Counted from the stretch's first letter, positions 1-9,301 are shown. The stretch is 60,069 nt of DNA from Deltaproteobacteria bacterium CG11_big_fil_rev_8_21_14_0_20_45_16 (GCA_002787535.1 PCXB01000078.1:1-60069); one strand, 5' to 3'. The notes: a model not told the origin generated them from the letters alone. Numbers and translations: made by a program.

Positions 1-813
1 AATCTCCTCTAAAAGAATGGCTCCGGACAGAATGATATCGACGCGCTTCTCTTCCATGCCAGGAATATGCAAGAGCTCTTCCTGACAAAGGGGGATCATA
101 TTTTTTACTAAATCGTTAAGATCTTTCTTCTGGATATTATCTCCATGGCCCAAGGTCTTTGTTAGCTTGGCGATGGCTTTGACCGTCCCACTGGCCCCCA
201 GGACAAGATCGATCTTGGGCCAATCCTTAAACCCTCTAACAGCCCCGAAACTCTGTCGAATAGTAGCACGCACATTATCCACATCCGCAGTAGTGGGTGG
301 ATAAAATTTCATCATCTGTCTTAAGCGCGCCGCTCCGAGGGAAAAGCTCTCACTAAACAAGACTTGGTTATCATGAAAGACCCCAATCTCCGTACTGCCT
401 CCCCCGATATCAACAAAAGCAAAAGAACTCTTGGCTCGTGTATCAAAAGCACGAATCCCCTTCATGATGAGTCGGGCTTCTTCTCTTCCACTAATAATCT
501 GGATCTCGATACCGACATCTCTCTTTACGCGCCTTAAAAAATCTTTGGCATTTTTTGCCTCTCGTACCGCACTTGTGGCGGCTGCGACAATCTCATCAAC
601 GCCCTCCTTTTTCATTAGCCGAGTAAATTTTTGAAGGGCGTCAATGCTGCGCTGTATGGTGGGCTCTTGAAGCCTGGATGTCCGAAATACCTCATCGCCC
701 AGACGAACCATCTCCTTGTAGCGCTGAAGACATTTAATTTCTCCCGCTCCCTGAATCTCGTGGATATCGAAACGAATCGAATTGGTTCCAAGATCTATAA
801 CGCCAACACGCAT
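1..813 (-). CDS. ppx: Ppx/GppA family phosphatase, 3' end cut by window edge
   Basis: The family hydrolyses inorganic polyphosphate or pppGpp in the cytoplasm. The reading frame begins at the ATG complementary to 811-813 and runs without a stop to base 1, giving the first 271 residues. The N-terminus MRVGVIDLGTNSIRF is the first phosphate-binding loop of the ASKHA fold. Further in, AFVDIGGGSTEIGVF is the second loop and LVLGASGTVKAIAKL matches the adenosine-type motif of the family. Full-length Ppx/GppA proteins are about 300 residues (short type) or 500 (long type), so at least 30 residues are missing. A bifunctional Rel enzyme lies 5 kb away in the window, so a role in ppGpp/polyP balance is plausible but not proven. 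The choice between exopolyphosphatase and pppGpp phosphohydrolase cannot be made from sequence alone. Confidence 0.92.
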   Translation of the reverse strand, partial: MRVGVIDLGTNSIRFDIHEIQGAGEIKCLQRYKEMVRLGDEVFRTSRLQEPTIQRSIDALQKFTRLMKKEGVDEIVAAATSAVREAKNAKDFLRRVKRDVGIEIQIISGREEARLIMKGIRAFDTRAKSSFAFVDIGGGSTEIGVFHDNQVLFSESFSLGAARLRQMMKFYPPTTADVDNVRATIRQSFGAVRGFKDWPKIDLVLGASGTVKAIAKLTKTLGHGDNIQKKDLNDLVKNMIPLCQEELLHIPGMEEKRVDIILSGAILLEEI

Positions 814-1012
814 GCTCTTAGCTCTATGTTAAGGGATGCAGACCTTGATTCAAAAGCCTTTCTCCCACATCTCCCAATATGTCCTTTCCAAGGGCTTAAA
901 TGGGTCATTCAGACCCCAAGTCTGAGCTTGTTCCTCCTGCCATATCAAACACTTAGCTCAGGCATAGTTCCTGCAAACATGGGGGGGCCGGAGTAAATTT
1001 AGGGAGCATCAA
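814..1012. other. intergenic region between divergent ppx and MshEN-like gene
   Basis: These 199 bases separate two divergently read genes and must hold promoters for both. I see no convincing -35/-10 pair and no coding potential on either strand. A G-rich run (gggggggccgg) lies near 980. The ribosome binding site agggag for the downstream gene is at about 1000-1005. Confidence 0.5.
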
Positions 1013-1300
1013 ATGGACGCAAAAATTGGGGAAATTCTTGTACAGAAGGGACAAATTCGACGTTATCAGCTGGAGTTTGCGCTCCTTCTTCAAAACTCGT
1101 ATCGTCATCTTTCACAGCCTCGTCGCCTTGGCGAACTTCTTGTGGCTCATCGCGGCGTTAGCCAACGAATTGTTGATGAAGCCCTTCGAGTTCAAAAGGA
1201 GCTGCCGCGGGAACCCCTCACTCAGATCATCCGCTCTCTTGAGGGATCTGACGGCGATCACACCAAGTTGCTAACACCTCAAAAATTACAGAACGATTAA
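1013..1300 (+). CDS. small stand-alone MshEN-like (GspE N-terminal type) protein
   Basis: A 95-residue protein built almost wholly from two related segments. Residues about 4-27 (KIGEILVQKGQIRRYQLEFA...Q) and about 37-61 (RLGELLVAHRGVSQRIVDEA...Q) both follow the pattern hLGE-hLV-xxG-x(5)-hxxAL-xxQ. This pattern is typical of the N-terminal domain of GspE/PilB-type ATPases, and in its MshEN form it binds cyclic di-GMP. Normally the domain is fused to an ATPase; here it stands alone. The start is supported by gggag 8 bases upstream. The last 15 bases overlap the convergent pgi gene. Whether it binds c-di-GMP, or is an adaptor for a secretion/pilus ATPase, is inference. The first motif begins K instead of R, so binding may be altered. 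Confidence 0.7.
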   Translation: MDAKIGEILVQKGQIRRYQLEFALLLQNSYRHLSQPRRLGELLVAHRGVSQRIVDEALRVQKELPREPLTQIIRSLEGSDGDHTKLLTPQKLQND

Positions 1301-2425
1301 TTTAGAATGGGCCATCAGGTCCAAGGCGATTTTTTTCCCACGCTCGACGCCGGGTTGATCAAAAGCATTAATTCCTAATCGACCTCCAGCATATTCAACG
1401 AAGGCTTGAACAAACGAAATCGCCTCGCCCAAATCCTTATTCAAATCTGAAGTCAATCGCCAGCGGATAAGATCCTGCTGACTCCCTTTCTGCTCAAGTT
1501 TTTCATGGAAACTTTGATAACAAGATTCCGACAAAACACTCATCACTTTCGCTAATCCAGAAGGTGCCACGTCAGACATCCAATCAAAAAACCATAATAA
1601 ATGATTGTTCGGCCCTTGATGAAGAAACTGCAAAACCGAATGTTGATCCTGAGGTCCAATCAATACGGTCGGTAGCTTTCCTACTCGAAGATCAAATTTG
1701 TTTATCTTACCAAGGCTTTCGGCCAAGACTTGCTGAATCCACTGAGCCAAACCCAAAAGCCTCTCACCATAGGCCCAAAGAATCAGGCCCTGGCTTTGAG
1801 GATTGGCCATAAGCATTTGAAAGTACATCTCTAAAATTTTTGGATTGGCTTTGAGCCCCTCAATATTTTCCTTGGCCGCCATTCTCACCACATTTAGATC
1901 AACTCCGAACCGTTTCAAGAGAAGTTCGTGAAATAAAATAAAATTTGTAAATCGTCCGCCAATTTCTGAAGGAATAGAACAAGACGGAACGGAATTCTCT
2001 CCGGCCCAGTTTCTCAATGGCCCTTTTTCCCTGTCCGTAACGACCAAAATTTTATCTTTATGAATACCTTTGGCCATGAACCATCTGAGCGTGGCCTGAA
2101 GTTCCAAGGTTTCGCCCGATTTTGAAACCAAGATGAAATCCGAATCTCTCCAATATTTCAGAAGATGCTCCGCAAAGACTTGGTCCATCGTATTCCAAAT
2201 TAAAATCTCATCCCAAAGACCAAAAGCATCGACAAAAACCTTAAGAGGAAGGACGCTCCCGCCTTGACCGACAACTACAAATTTTTTTCCCTGGACCACC
2301 CGATCTCGAAAAGCCTCATCAACACTCTCACTCGCTTCGTAACGAAACATCGGATGTTTGGCCAAAAATTGCTCTCCCGATAATTTGTCTTCCTTAATAT
2401 TTTGAAAGCCTAGACTAGTTTCCAT
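1286..2425 (-). CDS. pgi: glucose-6-phosphate isomerase, short form
   Basis: Interconverts glucose 6-phosphate and fructose 6-phosphate in the cytoplasm. The SIS-type sugar isomerase fold is shown by VVVGQGGSVLPLKVF near residue 51 and by VSKSGETLELQATLRWF (phosphate-binding SKSGxT loop). The two family signatures are present: EIGGRFTNF (usual form GGRFSV) and, near the end, FDQPGVERGKKIAL (signature FDQxGVExxK, with the catalytic lysine). At 379 residues it is shorter than the 450-550 residues of most bacterial enzymes, and the N-terminal helices look trimmed. ATG start with aagg about 9 bases upstream. It is monocistronic and convergent with the small MshEN-like gene, overlapping it by 15 bases. 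Confidence 0.9.
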   Translation of the reverse strand: METSLGFQNIKEDKLSGEQFLAKHPMFRYEASESVDEAFRDRVVQGKKFVVVGQGGSVLPLKVFVDAFGLWDEILIWNTMDQVFAEHLLKYWRDSDFILVSKSGETLELQATLRWFMAKGIHKDKILVVTDREKGPLRNWAGENSVPSCSIPSEIGGRFTNFILFHELLLKRFGVDLNVVRMAAKENIEGLKANPKILEMYFQMLMANPQSQGLILWAYGERLLGLAQWIQQVLAESLGKINKFDLRVGKLPTVLIGPQDQHSVLQFLHQGPNNHLLWFFDWMSDVAPSGLAKVMSVLSESCYQSFHEKLEQKGSQQDLIRWRLTSDLNKDLGEAISFVQAFVEYAGGRLGINAFDQPGVERGKKIALDLMAHSKLIVL

Positions 2426-2525
2426 AACTCAAACCTTATTTAGCTAATATCTAGTGCTTTCAAAAGAAATCTCACTAGAGCTCAGGGGCTAGACACTGTC
2501 CCACAAATGCCTCAAAATTGAAATA

Positions 2526-4769
2526 ATGGCTTTGGGGCATTTTCGTCTCTTTATCCTCTTGATGGGGCTAGTCAATCTGCTGGCCGCTGCCCCATCCAAG
2601 CCCATCCACGATGAGCAAGTCTATGATGCAATTGGAAAAGGCGAATGGCAATCTAGTCTGGACCTGCTGGGACAACTATCCCCCAAACAAAGCAAGATGA
2701 GCTTGGGACAACGAGAGCTCCTTAAAAGACGAGCTTTATTTGAACTCGAAAAGTGGGATGAGCTTCGAAATCTTCCGGAGATTCAAGACAAGAGTCTTAA
2801 AGCCCATGACGGCTATCTCCGAGCGCGAGCGGCTTTCGAGTCCAAAAATTACGAACAATTTTTGAGTGTTAAATGGGAACAAGAATTTCCACGAAGCTTT
2901 CGAGAGATTTTGGATTTATTCAAAGCCCGAAGCCTTACCGAGCTCAATCGAATTCAAGAAGCCAAAGTGGCCTACCGTGATTTCCTTAAGAATCATCCGT
3001 ATAGTTCTGCAAAAAGCGATGCAACTCTGGAACTAGCGGATATCGAATGGCGGTTAGAAAATCAATTTGAAGCACTGGCCCTCTATGAAAAAATTTATAT
3101 CAACCATCCTGCTCGAGACACGGATAATATTGCCAAAAAGAGACTCCAAGAGACAGGGCGGCTTGACAGCCTGGATGCCGACGCTCATCTAAGTCGCATT
3201 CAACGACTTAAGCGCGCGGCTCTTTTTTCAAAAGCGATAAGAGAGCTTGCTAGTCTGGAAAAGAAAATTTCTCCGCAAGAAGCTCAGAAAGTCGAAATCG
3301 CGATTGCTCGCTTGGAGTTTGCTCAAAAAAATTATTCTCGTGCAGAAAGTTTATCGAAAAAATCACTCCGTGAGAAAGAAATTGATCCAGACTATGAAAT
3401 TCAATGGTTGCAACTTTTAGCCTTTTCACTAACTCGCCAAGGAAAGTATGATGAGGCTCGAAGCCATTACGAAGCGCTTCTACTTAAGAACCCGGCTGAC
3501 AGCATTAAGGAGACGAGCCTCTTGAGATTGGGGCTAATGGCTCTTGATGACAGGAAATTTGAGGAATCGTCTAAATATTTCGCACAGCTTCGAACAGATT
3601 TTCCAAAGGGTTCCTATCGCGAGAGCTCTCATTGGTTCGAAGCCTGGTCGCGGCTGATGAAAAATTGGAAAATCAAAAAGGGCAAACAGAGTTTATCTGA
3701 GGAGGATCAGGAATCCTTGAAACAAGCTCTTAACCTCCTCGAGACACTGCCTCAGCTACCTGAAGGTGAGGCCCTGGGGGCTCAATCCATTTATTGGATG
3801 GCTCAGATTTATGAGCTTCTGGATAACAAACGAGCCAAGGAAAAAACTAACTACAAGCTAAGTCATGAATGGAAAGCTTCGTTTCACTATCTTTTACAAG
3901 ATGAGAATTTGTTTAAGACATTTCGGTTTAATCCTCTTTTCATTGACGGAAGCATCGTGCGTAAGCCAAGCAAGAAGCACCGAATTGCTGACCCAGCTTT
4001 TCAGCAAGGCGCCTGGCAGCGATTGGAGTTCTTTGCAAACGCCAACCTTTTCTCATGGGCCAAATTGGAATTAGAGAGTTTTCTCGAGCGCACGGGTTCG
4101 AAAAATCATGGGCTAAAAGAATCCATCGCTTCCAGACTTGTTCAGCTTGAAGACTGGAGCGATCTCATTCGTTATGCTCAGCATAATTTTGACTTCCAGA
4201 TTAAGGGTCTTAATGCGCAAGACCCGATTGCCGCCTACTATTACCCTCAAAGTTATCATCAATTTGTTGTCGCCGCCGGCAAGGAATTTGAAGTCTCGCC
4301 ATTTCTCGCTTGGGGAGTCATGAGAGAGGAAAGTCGCTTTCAAGCCGATGTCATCTCTTCGGCCGGTGCCATCGGCCTTCTACAAATAATGCCATCACTC
4401 GGTGACCGCTTGGCTCGCAAGCTCAAAGTAAAACATTTTGATGCCAGTCGACTAACCGACCCCGAAACCAATGTCCGTTTAGGTGTCTATCACTTGAGAG
4501 AATTAATCGATCAAGTTCAAGGTTGGGATTTGCCCCCTGCCTTTGTCTTTCCCGTAGTTGTTGCCTCCTATAACGCGGGAACAACCCCAGTTAAACGATG
4601 GCTTAAAGAACTCGGTATGGATCGCTTAGATATTTTTGTTGAATCCATTCCTTATGCAGAGACCCGCGCCTATGTAAAACGTGTTTTGCAGAGCGCTCAA
4701 GTTTACTATCTTCTTTACGGAGAAAAAATTCAGAAAACTGCCTATGAAAACCAAAAGGGGAAACTATGA
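2526..4769 (+). CDS. slt: soluble lytic murein transglycosylase, Slt family, with TPR-like N-terminus
   Basis: Cleaves the MurNAc-GlcNAc bond of peptidoglycan in the periplasm, leaving 1,6-anhydro ends. The 747-residue protein opens with a signal peptide (hydrophobic residues about 6-22, likely cut after LLAAA). A long helical superhelix of TPR-like repeats follows (about 30-560), then a C-terminal SLT catalytic domain. The catalytic glutamate is in REESRF (Glu602), followed by AGAIGLLQIMP and the conserved VASYNAGTTPVKRWL. Its stop codon overlaps the start of the next gene in an ATGA, so it is translationally coupled to an FHA-domain sigma-54 activator. The ribosome binding site is weak. Membership of the Slt70-like class is clear; a specific role in predation or cell division cannot be read from the sequence. 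Confidence 0.92.
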   Translation: MALGHFRLFILLMGLVNLLAAAPSKPIHDEQVYDAIGKGEWQSSLDLLGQLSPKQSKMSLGQRELLKRRALFELEKWDELRNLPEIQDKSLKAHDGYLRARAAFESKNYEQFLSVKWEQEFPRSFREILDLFKARSLTELNRIQEAKVAYRDFLKNHPYSSAKSDATLELADIEWRLENQFEALALYEKIYINHPARDTDNIAKKRLQETGRLDSLDADAHLSRIQRLKRAALFSKAIRELASLEKKISPQEAQKVEIAIARLEFAQKNYSRAESLSKKSLREKEIDPDYEIQWLQLLAFSLTRQGKYDEARSHYEALLLKNPADSIKETSLLRLGLMALDDRKFEESSKYFAQLRTDFPKGSYRESSHWFEAWSRLMKNWKIKKGKQSLSEEDQESLKQALNLLETLPQLPEGEALGAQSIYWMAQIYELLDNKRAKEKTNYKLSHEWKASFHYLLQDENLFKTFRFNPLFIDGSIVRKPSKKHRIADPAFQQGAWQRLEFFANANLFSWAKLELESFLERTGSKNHGLKESIASRLVQLEDWSDLIRYAQHNFDFQIKGLNAQDPIAAYYYPQSYHQFVVAAGKEFEVSPFLAWGVMREESRFQADVISSAGAIGLLQIMPSLGDRLARKLKVKHFDASRLTDPETNVRLGVYHLRELIDQVQGWDLPPAFVFPVVVASYNAGTTPVKRWLKELGMDRLDIFVESIPYAETRAYVKRVLQSAQVYYLLYGEKIQKTAYENQKGKL

Positions 4770-6187
4770 GCACGGAGAAAACGGGAAAAACTAAAGTCAT
4801 TCGATGGGAGGAGCAGCCTACGCGCTTAATACTATCAAAGTGTAAGCTCAGCATTCTGAATGGCGAGCAAGAGGGCAAAGAATTTACGTTAACTCAACCT
4901 ATCATTCGGGTAGGAACTCGTGGCGACAATGAAATCGCCTTAAAAGATGATACGATGAGCAGACTGCACTTCGAAATCAAACAAACAAAAAATGGTTACC
5001 TCGTTCAAGATGCTGACTCATTGAATGGTGTCTATATTAATGGCATACGAGTGAAAGAAGCTTTTCTTAGCACGGGCGCTTTGATTCGAGCGGGCAAAAC
5101 GGAAATGAAGTTTATGCCTTTGGACGAAACCTTTGAGATTACTCCGAGTAAGAAAAGTAAGTTTGCCAACTTGATTGGTGGCAGCAACGCGATGCGAAAG
5201 ATCTACACGATCATTGAAAAGATCGCCCAAACCGACGTCACAGTGATTATTGAAGGCGAATCAGGGACAGGAAAAGAACTTGTAGCCTCAGCGATTCATG
5301 AGAAAAGTAAACGCGCTAAAAAACCCTTTGTTGTTTTTGATTGTTCAGCGGTTGCTGAAAACCTCATCGAGAGCGAACTCTTTGGTCACGAAAAAGGTTC
5401 CTTTACGGGAGCGACCGGGCTTCGAAATGGAGCCTTTGAATTAGCGGACGGAGGCTCAATCTTTTTGGATGAAATCGGCGAACTCCAAATGGACCTTCAA
5501 CCTAAACTCTTACGAGTTTTAGAGTCTCGACACATTCGTCGAGTCGGTGGCGATCGAGTGCTACCCGTTGATGTTCGAGTTATCGCTGCCACCAACAGAA
5601 ATTTGGAAGCGGAAGCCAAAAAAGGAAGTTTCCGAGAAGATTTGTTTTATCGGTTAAATGTGATTCCGATTTATCTTCCGCCTTTACGAAAGCGAAAAGA
5701 AGATGTTCCCCTTTTGGTCGATCATTTTATCGAGGAACATAATAGAGTCCATCCCGAGAGAGCCATCGAAGGCATCAGCTCTAGTGCTATGGAGTTACTA
5801 CTCTCTTACGACTGGCCTGGAAATGTACGAGAACTTCGCAATACGATTAGCCGGGCTCTGTCGATGATGGAGGGCTCACAAATAATTCCTGAGGATATTC
5901 CAGAACGAGTCCGCGTCCCAGTCGCCAAGGCCGAACTCGATATCCGTGATGATTTGGGTTTCAAGGATGCCAAGGAACAATGGGTGGCTTCTTTTGAAAA
6001 ACAATACCTCGAAGAAATCCTACAGCGAAATGGTTACAATATATCAGCCGCAGCTAAAGAAGCGGGTATTGATCGAAAAAGCGTGCAAAGACTTGTTCGA
6101 AAATACGGTATCAATGCGGGACGAGGCCGAATGGGCGGCAATGATGATGGAGACTTTGAAGATGAGGTCGAAGAAACGAAGGAATAA
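4766..6187 (+). CDS. FHA-domain sigma-54-dependent transcriptional activator
   Basis: An enhancer-binding protein that drives RNA polymerase with sigma-54 using ATP hydrolysis. The order is an N-terminal FHA domain (about 28-110, with VGTRGDNEI, the SRLHFEI core and SLNGVYING), then an AAA+ domain (about 125-370). Walker A is GESGTGKE (164-171), the sigma-54 contact loop is GSFTGA, and GNVRELRNTI marks the sensor II region. The end is a Fis-type helix-turn-helix (about 405-450, NGYNISAAAKEAGIDRKSVQRL) and an acidic tail. The FHA domain replaces the usual receiver domain, so the input is probably a phosphothreonine on a protein made by a Ser/Thr kinase; this architecture is frequent in myxobacteria and relatives. 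The ATG overlaps the slt stop by 4 bases. The loop has Ser where the consensus GAFTGA has Ala, a common change. Confidence 0.95.
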   Translation: MSTEKTGKTKVIRWEEQPTRLILSKCKLSILNGEQEGKEFTLTQPIIRVGTRGDNEIALKDDTMSRLHFEIKQTKNGYLVQDADSLNGVYINGIRVKEAFLSTGALIRAGKTEMKFMPLDETFEITPSKKSKFANLIGGSNAMRKIYTIIEKIAQTDVTVIIEGESGTGKELVASAIHEKSKRAKKPFVVFDCSAVAENLIESELFGHEKGSFTGATGLRNGAFELADGGSIFLDEIGELQMDLQPKLLRVLESRHIRRVGGDRVLPVDVRVIAATNRNLEAEAKKGSFREDLFYRLNVIPIYLPPLRKRKEDVPLLVDHFIEEHNRVHPERAIEGISSSAMELLLSYDWPGNVRELRNTISRALSMMEGSQIIPEDIPERVRVPVAKAELDIRDDLGFKDAKEQWVASFEKQYLEEILQRNGYNISAAAKEAGIDRKSVQRLVRKYGINAGRGRMGGNDDGDFEDEVEETKE

Positions 6188-6204
6188 ACGATTGAACTAG
6201 GCTT

Positions 6205-8379
6205 CTAGAATCGATAGCGTTCAGCCGTAATCACGCCCTTCAAACCTTCGATCTTTCTAATCAGACCATTTAAATGGTTCAAATCGGCCAGCCCAACCTC
6301 AAAATAAATATTCGCTTTGGCATCCGAAAGCATTTGAACTCTTGCATCGCTAATATTGGCCCCTGTTTGAGAAATCATTTGAGTAATGTCGGCCAGCATC
6401 CCTGGACGATCTTCAGTCGTAACTTTGATACCTGTTTTAAACTGTTTTTTCTGACCTGGATCCCACTCGAGCTCAAACTTTCGTTCGGGATCAAGATTTA
6501 AAGCCAATTCACAATCCGCCGAATGGACGGTGATGCCTCGACCTCGCGAGACAAAACCTACAATCGGCTCGCCGGGCAGTGGACTGCAACACTTAGCAAA
6601 GTGGACCAAAACATTGTCGATACCCTCAACGAGTACCGCGCTTCGCTCTCGCCCACTTCGTTCCCCAGCCTCTCGAAGCTTTCGTCGCTCGGCCGCAGCT
6701 TCGATTAAGGCGCTCTCCGGCTCCGCCTCGGTTATACCCATATGCACCAAAATACTTTTGGCCATTTCTCCAGCAAGCATCTTGCCATAGCCGATTTTTA
6801 CAAATAGATCCTCCTCATTGGCGGCTCCAAGCTTCCGAATCGCTTCTTCAAACTTTGGATCTTTCTGTAAGCGAACAACATTCTGTTTAAGCTTCTTAAA
6901 CTCTCGTTCTATCAGCTTGAATCCCATTTCTTTGGATTCATCACGCTCAGCTTTTTTGACATGAGCACGGATTTTTGAACGAGCTCGTGAGGTGACGACA
7001 AAATCCAGCCAATCCTTTCGGGGCGTTTGACCTTCGGAGGTTATAATTTCGATTTCATCTCCACTTTGAAGCTTATGACGAAGAGGTACCAATCTCCCGT
7101 TTACTTTGGCCCCGACACAGCGATGCCCCACTTCAGAGTGAATCGAATAGGCAAAATCAATCGGACATGAATTGCGGGGCAGAGCTACGACATCACCCTT
7201 CGGAGAAAAGACAAAAACCTCTTCTTCAAATAAATCTACTTTAAGAGTGTTTAAAAATTCAGAAGGATCTTGAACACTCTCTTGCTCTTCAACAAGGCGA
7301 CGGACCCAAGAAAATTTTTCGATAATGTTTTTCTCAACACTGCCGTCCTCTTTGTAAGTCCAATGGGCTGCAATTCCAAGTTCAGCAATCTCATTCATAT
7401 CATGGGTACGGATTTGAATTTCCATCCGCTGACCTTTTGGACCCACGATCGTTGTATGCAAACTCTGATAGAGGTTGGCCTTAGGCATCGCGATATAATC
7501 TTTGAATCTACCGGGCACCGGCTTCCACATCGAGTGAATGATCCCTAGAGCTTGATAGCACGAGCGAATATCTTCGCAAACAATTCTAAAGGCCAATAGA
7601 TCATGGATTTGATCAAAGTTAAGATGTTGATCTTCCATCTTGCGATATATGGAATAAAAGTTTTTAGGGCGCCCTGTTACTTCAAAGTTTGCAAACTCCG
7701 CCTCAATAAGCTTGGCATTTAAAATTTCAATGACCTCATGGATATATTTTTCACGGCTCTCTTTGCTTTGCGCGACCAATTGAACCAATTTGAAATAAAT
7801 CTCAGGCTTAAGATAACGAAGCGACAAGTCCTGTAATTCCGTTTTCAGCCAGTTAATCCCGAGACGATGCGCCAAAGGCGCATAAATCTCTTCGGTCTCA
7901 GCCGCGATGATCAACTGTTTAGCGGGACTCATAAACTGTAAGGTTCTCATATTGTGCAAGCGGTCTGCCAATTTGATTAGGATCACACGGATGTCCTTGC
8001 CCATGGCTAAAATCATTTTTCTAAAATTCTCAGCTTGCAGGCGATGCGAGGATCGGAAAGATAATTTTGAAAGCTTGGTTACACCATCCACTAAGAACTT
8101 AACCTCAGTGCCAAATTCATCTTCAATCTTATCAAGGGTCAAAAGAGTATCTTCCACTGTGTCGTGCAAAAGCCCCGCCACGAGGGAGGGCAAATCGACA
8201 TTCATTTTAAGTAAAATACGTACAACTTCGATAGGATGGACGATATAGGGTTCACCGCTTTTGCGTTTTTGAGTTCCGTGAGCAGACTCGGCGATCAGAT
8301 ACGCCTTGCTTAAAGGCTCCAATGGAAAATTAGGATGATCTTCTTTGACCTCCTGAAGGAGGCTCTCCAACAAACTCAC
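6205..8379 (-). CDS. rel: bifunctional (p)ppGpp synthetase/hydrolase, RelA/SpoT family
   Basis: Makes and degrades the stringent-response alarmone (p)ppGpp. Its 724 residues show the full long-RSH order. The HD hydrolase domain has intact HD at residues 72-73 (LLHDTVEDT) and KLADRLHNMRTL at about 136-147. The synthetase domain has RFKDYIAMPK at 291-300 and QIRTHDMNEIAELGIAAHW. Then come a TGS domain (EEEVFVFSPKGDVVALPR onward), a zinc-finger region with KCCSPLPGEPIVGF, and a C-terminal ACT domain (TEDRPGMLADITQMIS). The charged RFKD motif is the form found in bifunctional enzymes, whereas RelA-only synthetases carry ExDD, so both activities are expected. It is the last gene of a gmk-rpoZ-rel series, 40 bases after rpoZ. 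Confidence 0.95.
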   Translation of the reverse strand: MSLLESLLQEVKEDHPNFPLEPLSKAYLIAESAHGTQKRKSGEPYIVHPIEVVRILLKMNVDLPSLVAGLLHDTVEDTLLTLDKIEDEFGTEVKFLVDGVTKLSKLSFRSSHRLQAENFRKMILAMGKDIRVILIKLADRLHNMRTLQFMSPAKQLIIAAETEEIYAPLAHRLGINWLKTELQDLSLRYLKPEIYFKLVQLVAQSKESREKYIHEVIEILNAKLIEAEFANFEVTGRPKNFYSIYRKMEDQHLNFDQIHDLLAFRIVCEDIRSCYQALGIIHSMWKPVPGRFKDYIAMPKANLYQSLHTTIVGPKGQRMEIQIRTHDMNEIAELGIAAHWTYKEDGSVEKNIIEKFSWVRRLVEEQESVQDPSEFLNTLKVDLFEEEVFVFSPKGDVVALPRNSCPIDFAYSIHSEVGHRCVGAKVNGRLVPLRHKLQSGDEIEIITSEGQTPRKDWLDFVVTSRARSKIRAHVKKAERDESKEMGFKLIEREFKKLKQNVVRLQKDPKFEEAIRKLGAANEEDLFVKIGYGKMLAGEMAKSILVHMGITEAEPESALIEAAAERRKLREAGERSGRERSAVLVEGIDNVLVHFAKCCSPLPGEPIVGFVSRGRGITVHSADCELALNLDPERKFELEWDPGQKKQFKTGIKVTTEDRPGMLADITQMISQTGANISDARVQMLSDAKANIYFEVGLADLNHLNGLIRKIEGLKGVITAERYRF

Positions 8380-8419
8380 GATTTAAATAGTTTAGCAGGC
8401 AATGGCCCGAAAGATCGAC

Positions 8420-8650
8420 CTAGGCTTCGTCTTCATCAGGCAAGGCTTTTGTAGAATTGGGCGCCCGCTTTACACAGCCAGCCGCAACTTCCCTTAAAGC
8501 CAAAACCACGATCTTATTTTGACTAAATGTGTTGTCGACTAGAGGCCTAGCCCCCTTCATCAGCTGCCGAATTCGCTTCGTGGCAATATGAACAAGTTCA
8601 AACCGACTATCAACATGATCAAGACAATCTTCAACTGTAATACGAGCCAT
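8420..8650 (-). CDS. rpoZ: RNA polymerase omega subunit
   Basis: A small subunit that helps assemble RNA polymerase around the beta-prime subunit and takes part in the ppGpp binding site. The 76 residues begin [20 protein letters not shown] and contain [14 protein letters not shown] and [11 protein letters not shown], the standard omega motifs. The sequence ends in a short acidic tail (PDEDEA). Ribosome binding site aaggaag lies about 9 bases upstream of the ATG. It sits between gmk and rel, the order seen in many proteobacteria. Confidence 0.93.
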   Translation of the reverse strand: MARITVEDCLDHVDSRFELVHIATKRIRQLMKGARPLVDNTFSQNKIVVLALREVAAGCVKRAPNSTKALPDEDEA

Positions 8651-8710
8651 TTGTGCAACTTCCTTCTTTAAATCTAACTAGCCTAGGCTTCCCACCAATT
8701 CAAGGGCTTT

Positions 8711-9298
8711 TCAGAGCTTTAAACGCTCTTTCTCCACAATATCAAGGAGTTGTTGATAGGCGCTGGAAAACTCGCCATTTTCTATCCTGTACTCATAGGA
8801 TGGGGCCATGGCGATTTCTCGAGCCGCCTCTTCCAGCCTCATTTCGAGATCCTTTTGATTGTTTTGACGGCGCTCGCGTAGTCGACGTTCAAGCTCCTGC
8901 ATCGATGGTGGCAAAATAAACACCGTAACAGAATCCCGACCCATCCGCTTTTTAACAAATGATGCCCCTATGGTATCGATATCCATCACAATAATTTTGG
9001 CCTTCTTTAGACTTTCTTTTACAGGCCCCACAGGTGTCGCATAGAAATTACCAAAAACCTCGGCCCATTCCAAAAATTGCCAGGCCTCTTTCATCCTTTC
9101 AAACTCCTCATGGGAGACGAAAATATAATCCTTACCGGAAAGCTCCCCGGGTCGCTGAGGACGTGTGGTCACCGAGATGGAGCGATCCACATATTCATGT
9201 TCTGCAGCAAGTCGATCACAGAGGCTGGTCTTCCCACTGCCTGAAGGGCCGGATACACAAAGAACAAAACCTCGAGTTTTTTGATCCGTTTCGACCAT
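8711..9298 (-). CDS. gmk: guanylate kinase
   Basis: Phosphorylates GMP to GDP with ATP. The P-loop GPSGSGKTS is at residues 17-25. The GMP-binding stretch SISVTTRPQRPGELSGKDY follows at about 40-58, then the FLEWAEVFGNFYATP segment; 195 residues is a normal length. A 60-base gap precedes rpoZ, and the stop of yicC is only 3 bases upstream of its ATG, so it is almost certainly co-transcribed with yicC. GMP kinase is a known target of ppGpp in many bacteria, which fits its position in front of rel. Confidence 0.95.
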   Translation of the reverse strand: MVETDQKTRGFVLCVSGPSGSGKTSLCDRLAAEHEYVDRSISVTTRPQRPGELSGKDYIFVSHEEFERMKEAWQFLEWAEVFGNFYATPVGPVKESLKKAKIIVMDIDTIGASFVKKRMGRDSVTVFILPPSMQELERRLRERRQNNQKDLEMRLEEAAREIAMAPSYEYRIENGEFSSAYQQLLDIVEKERLKL

Positions 9299-9301
9299 TT
9301 T

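Noticed and set aside
631-996. 121-codon plus-strand frame upstream of the MshEN-like gene
   Set aside because: Its first half is antisense to the conserved N-terminus of Ppx, and the rest has no family features or ribosome binding site.
5401-5418. GSFTGA instead of GAFTGA in the sigma-54 activator as a sign of lost function
   Set aside because: Ser at this position occurs in working activators, and all other motifs are intact.
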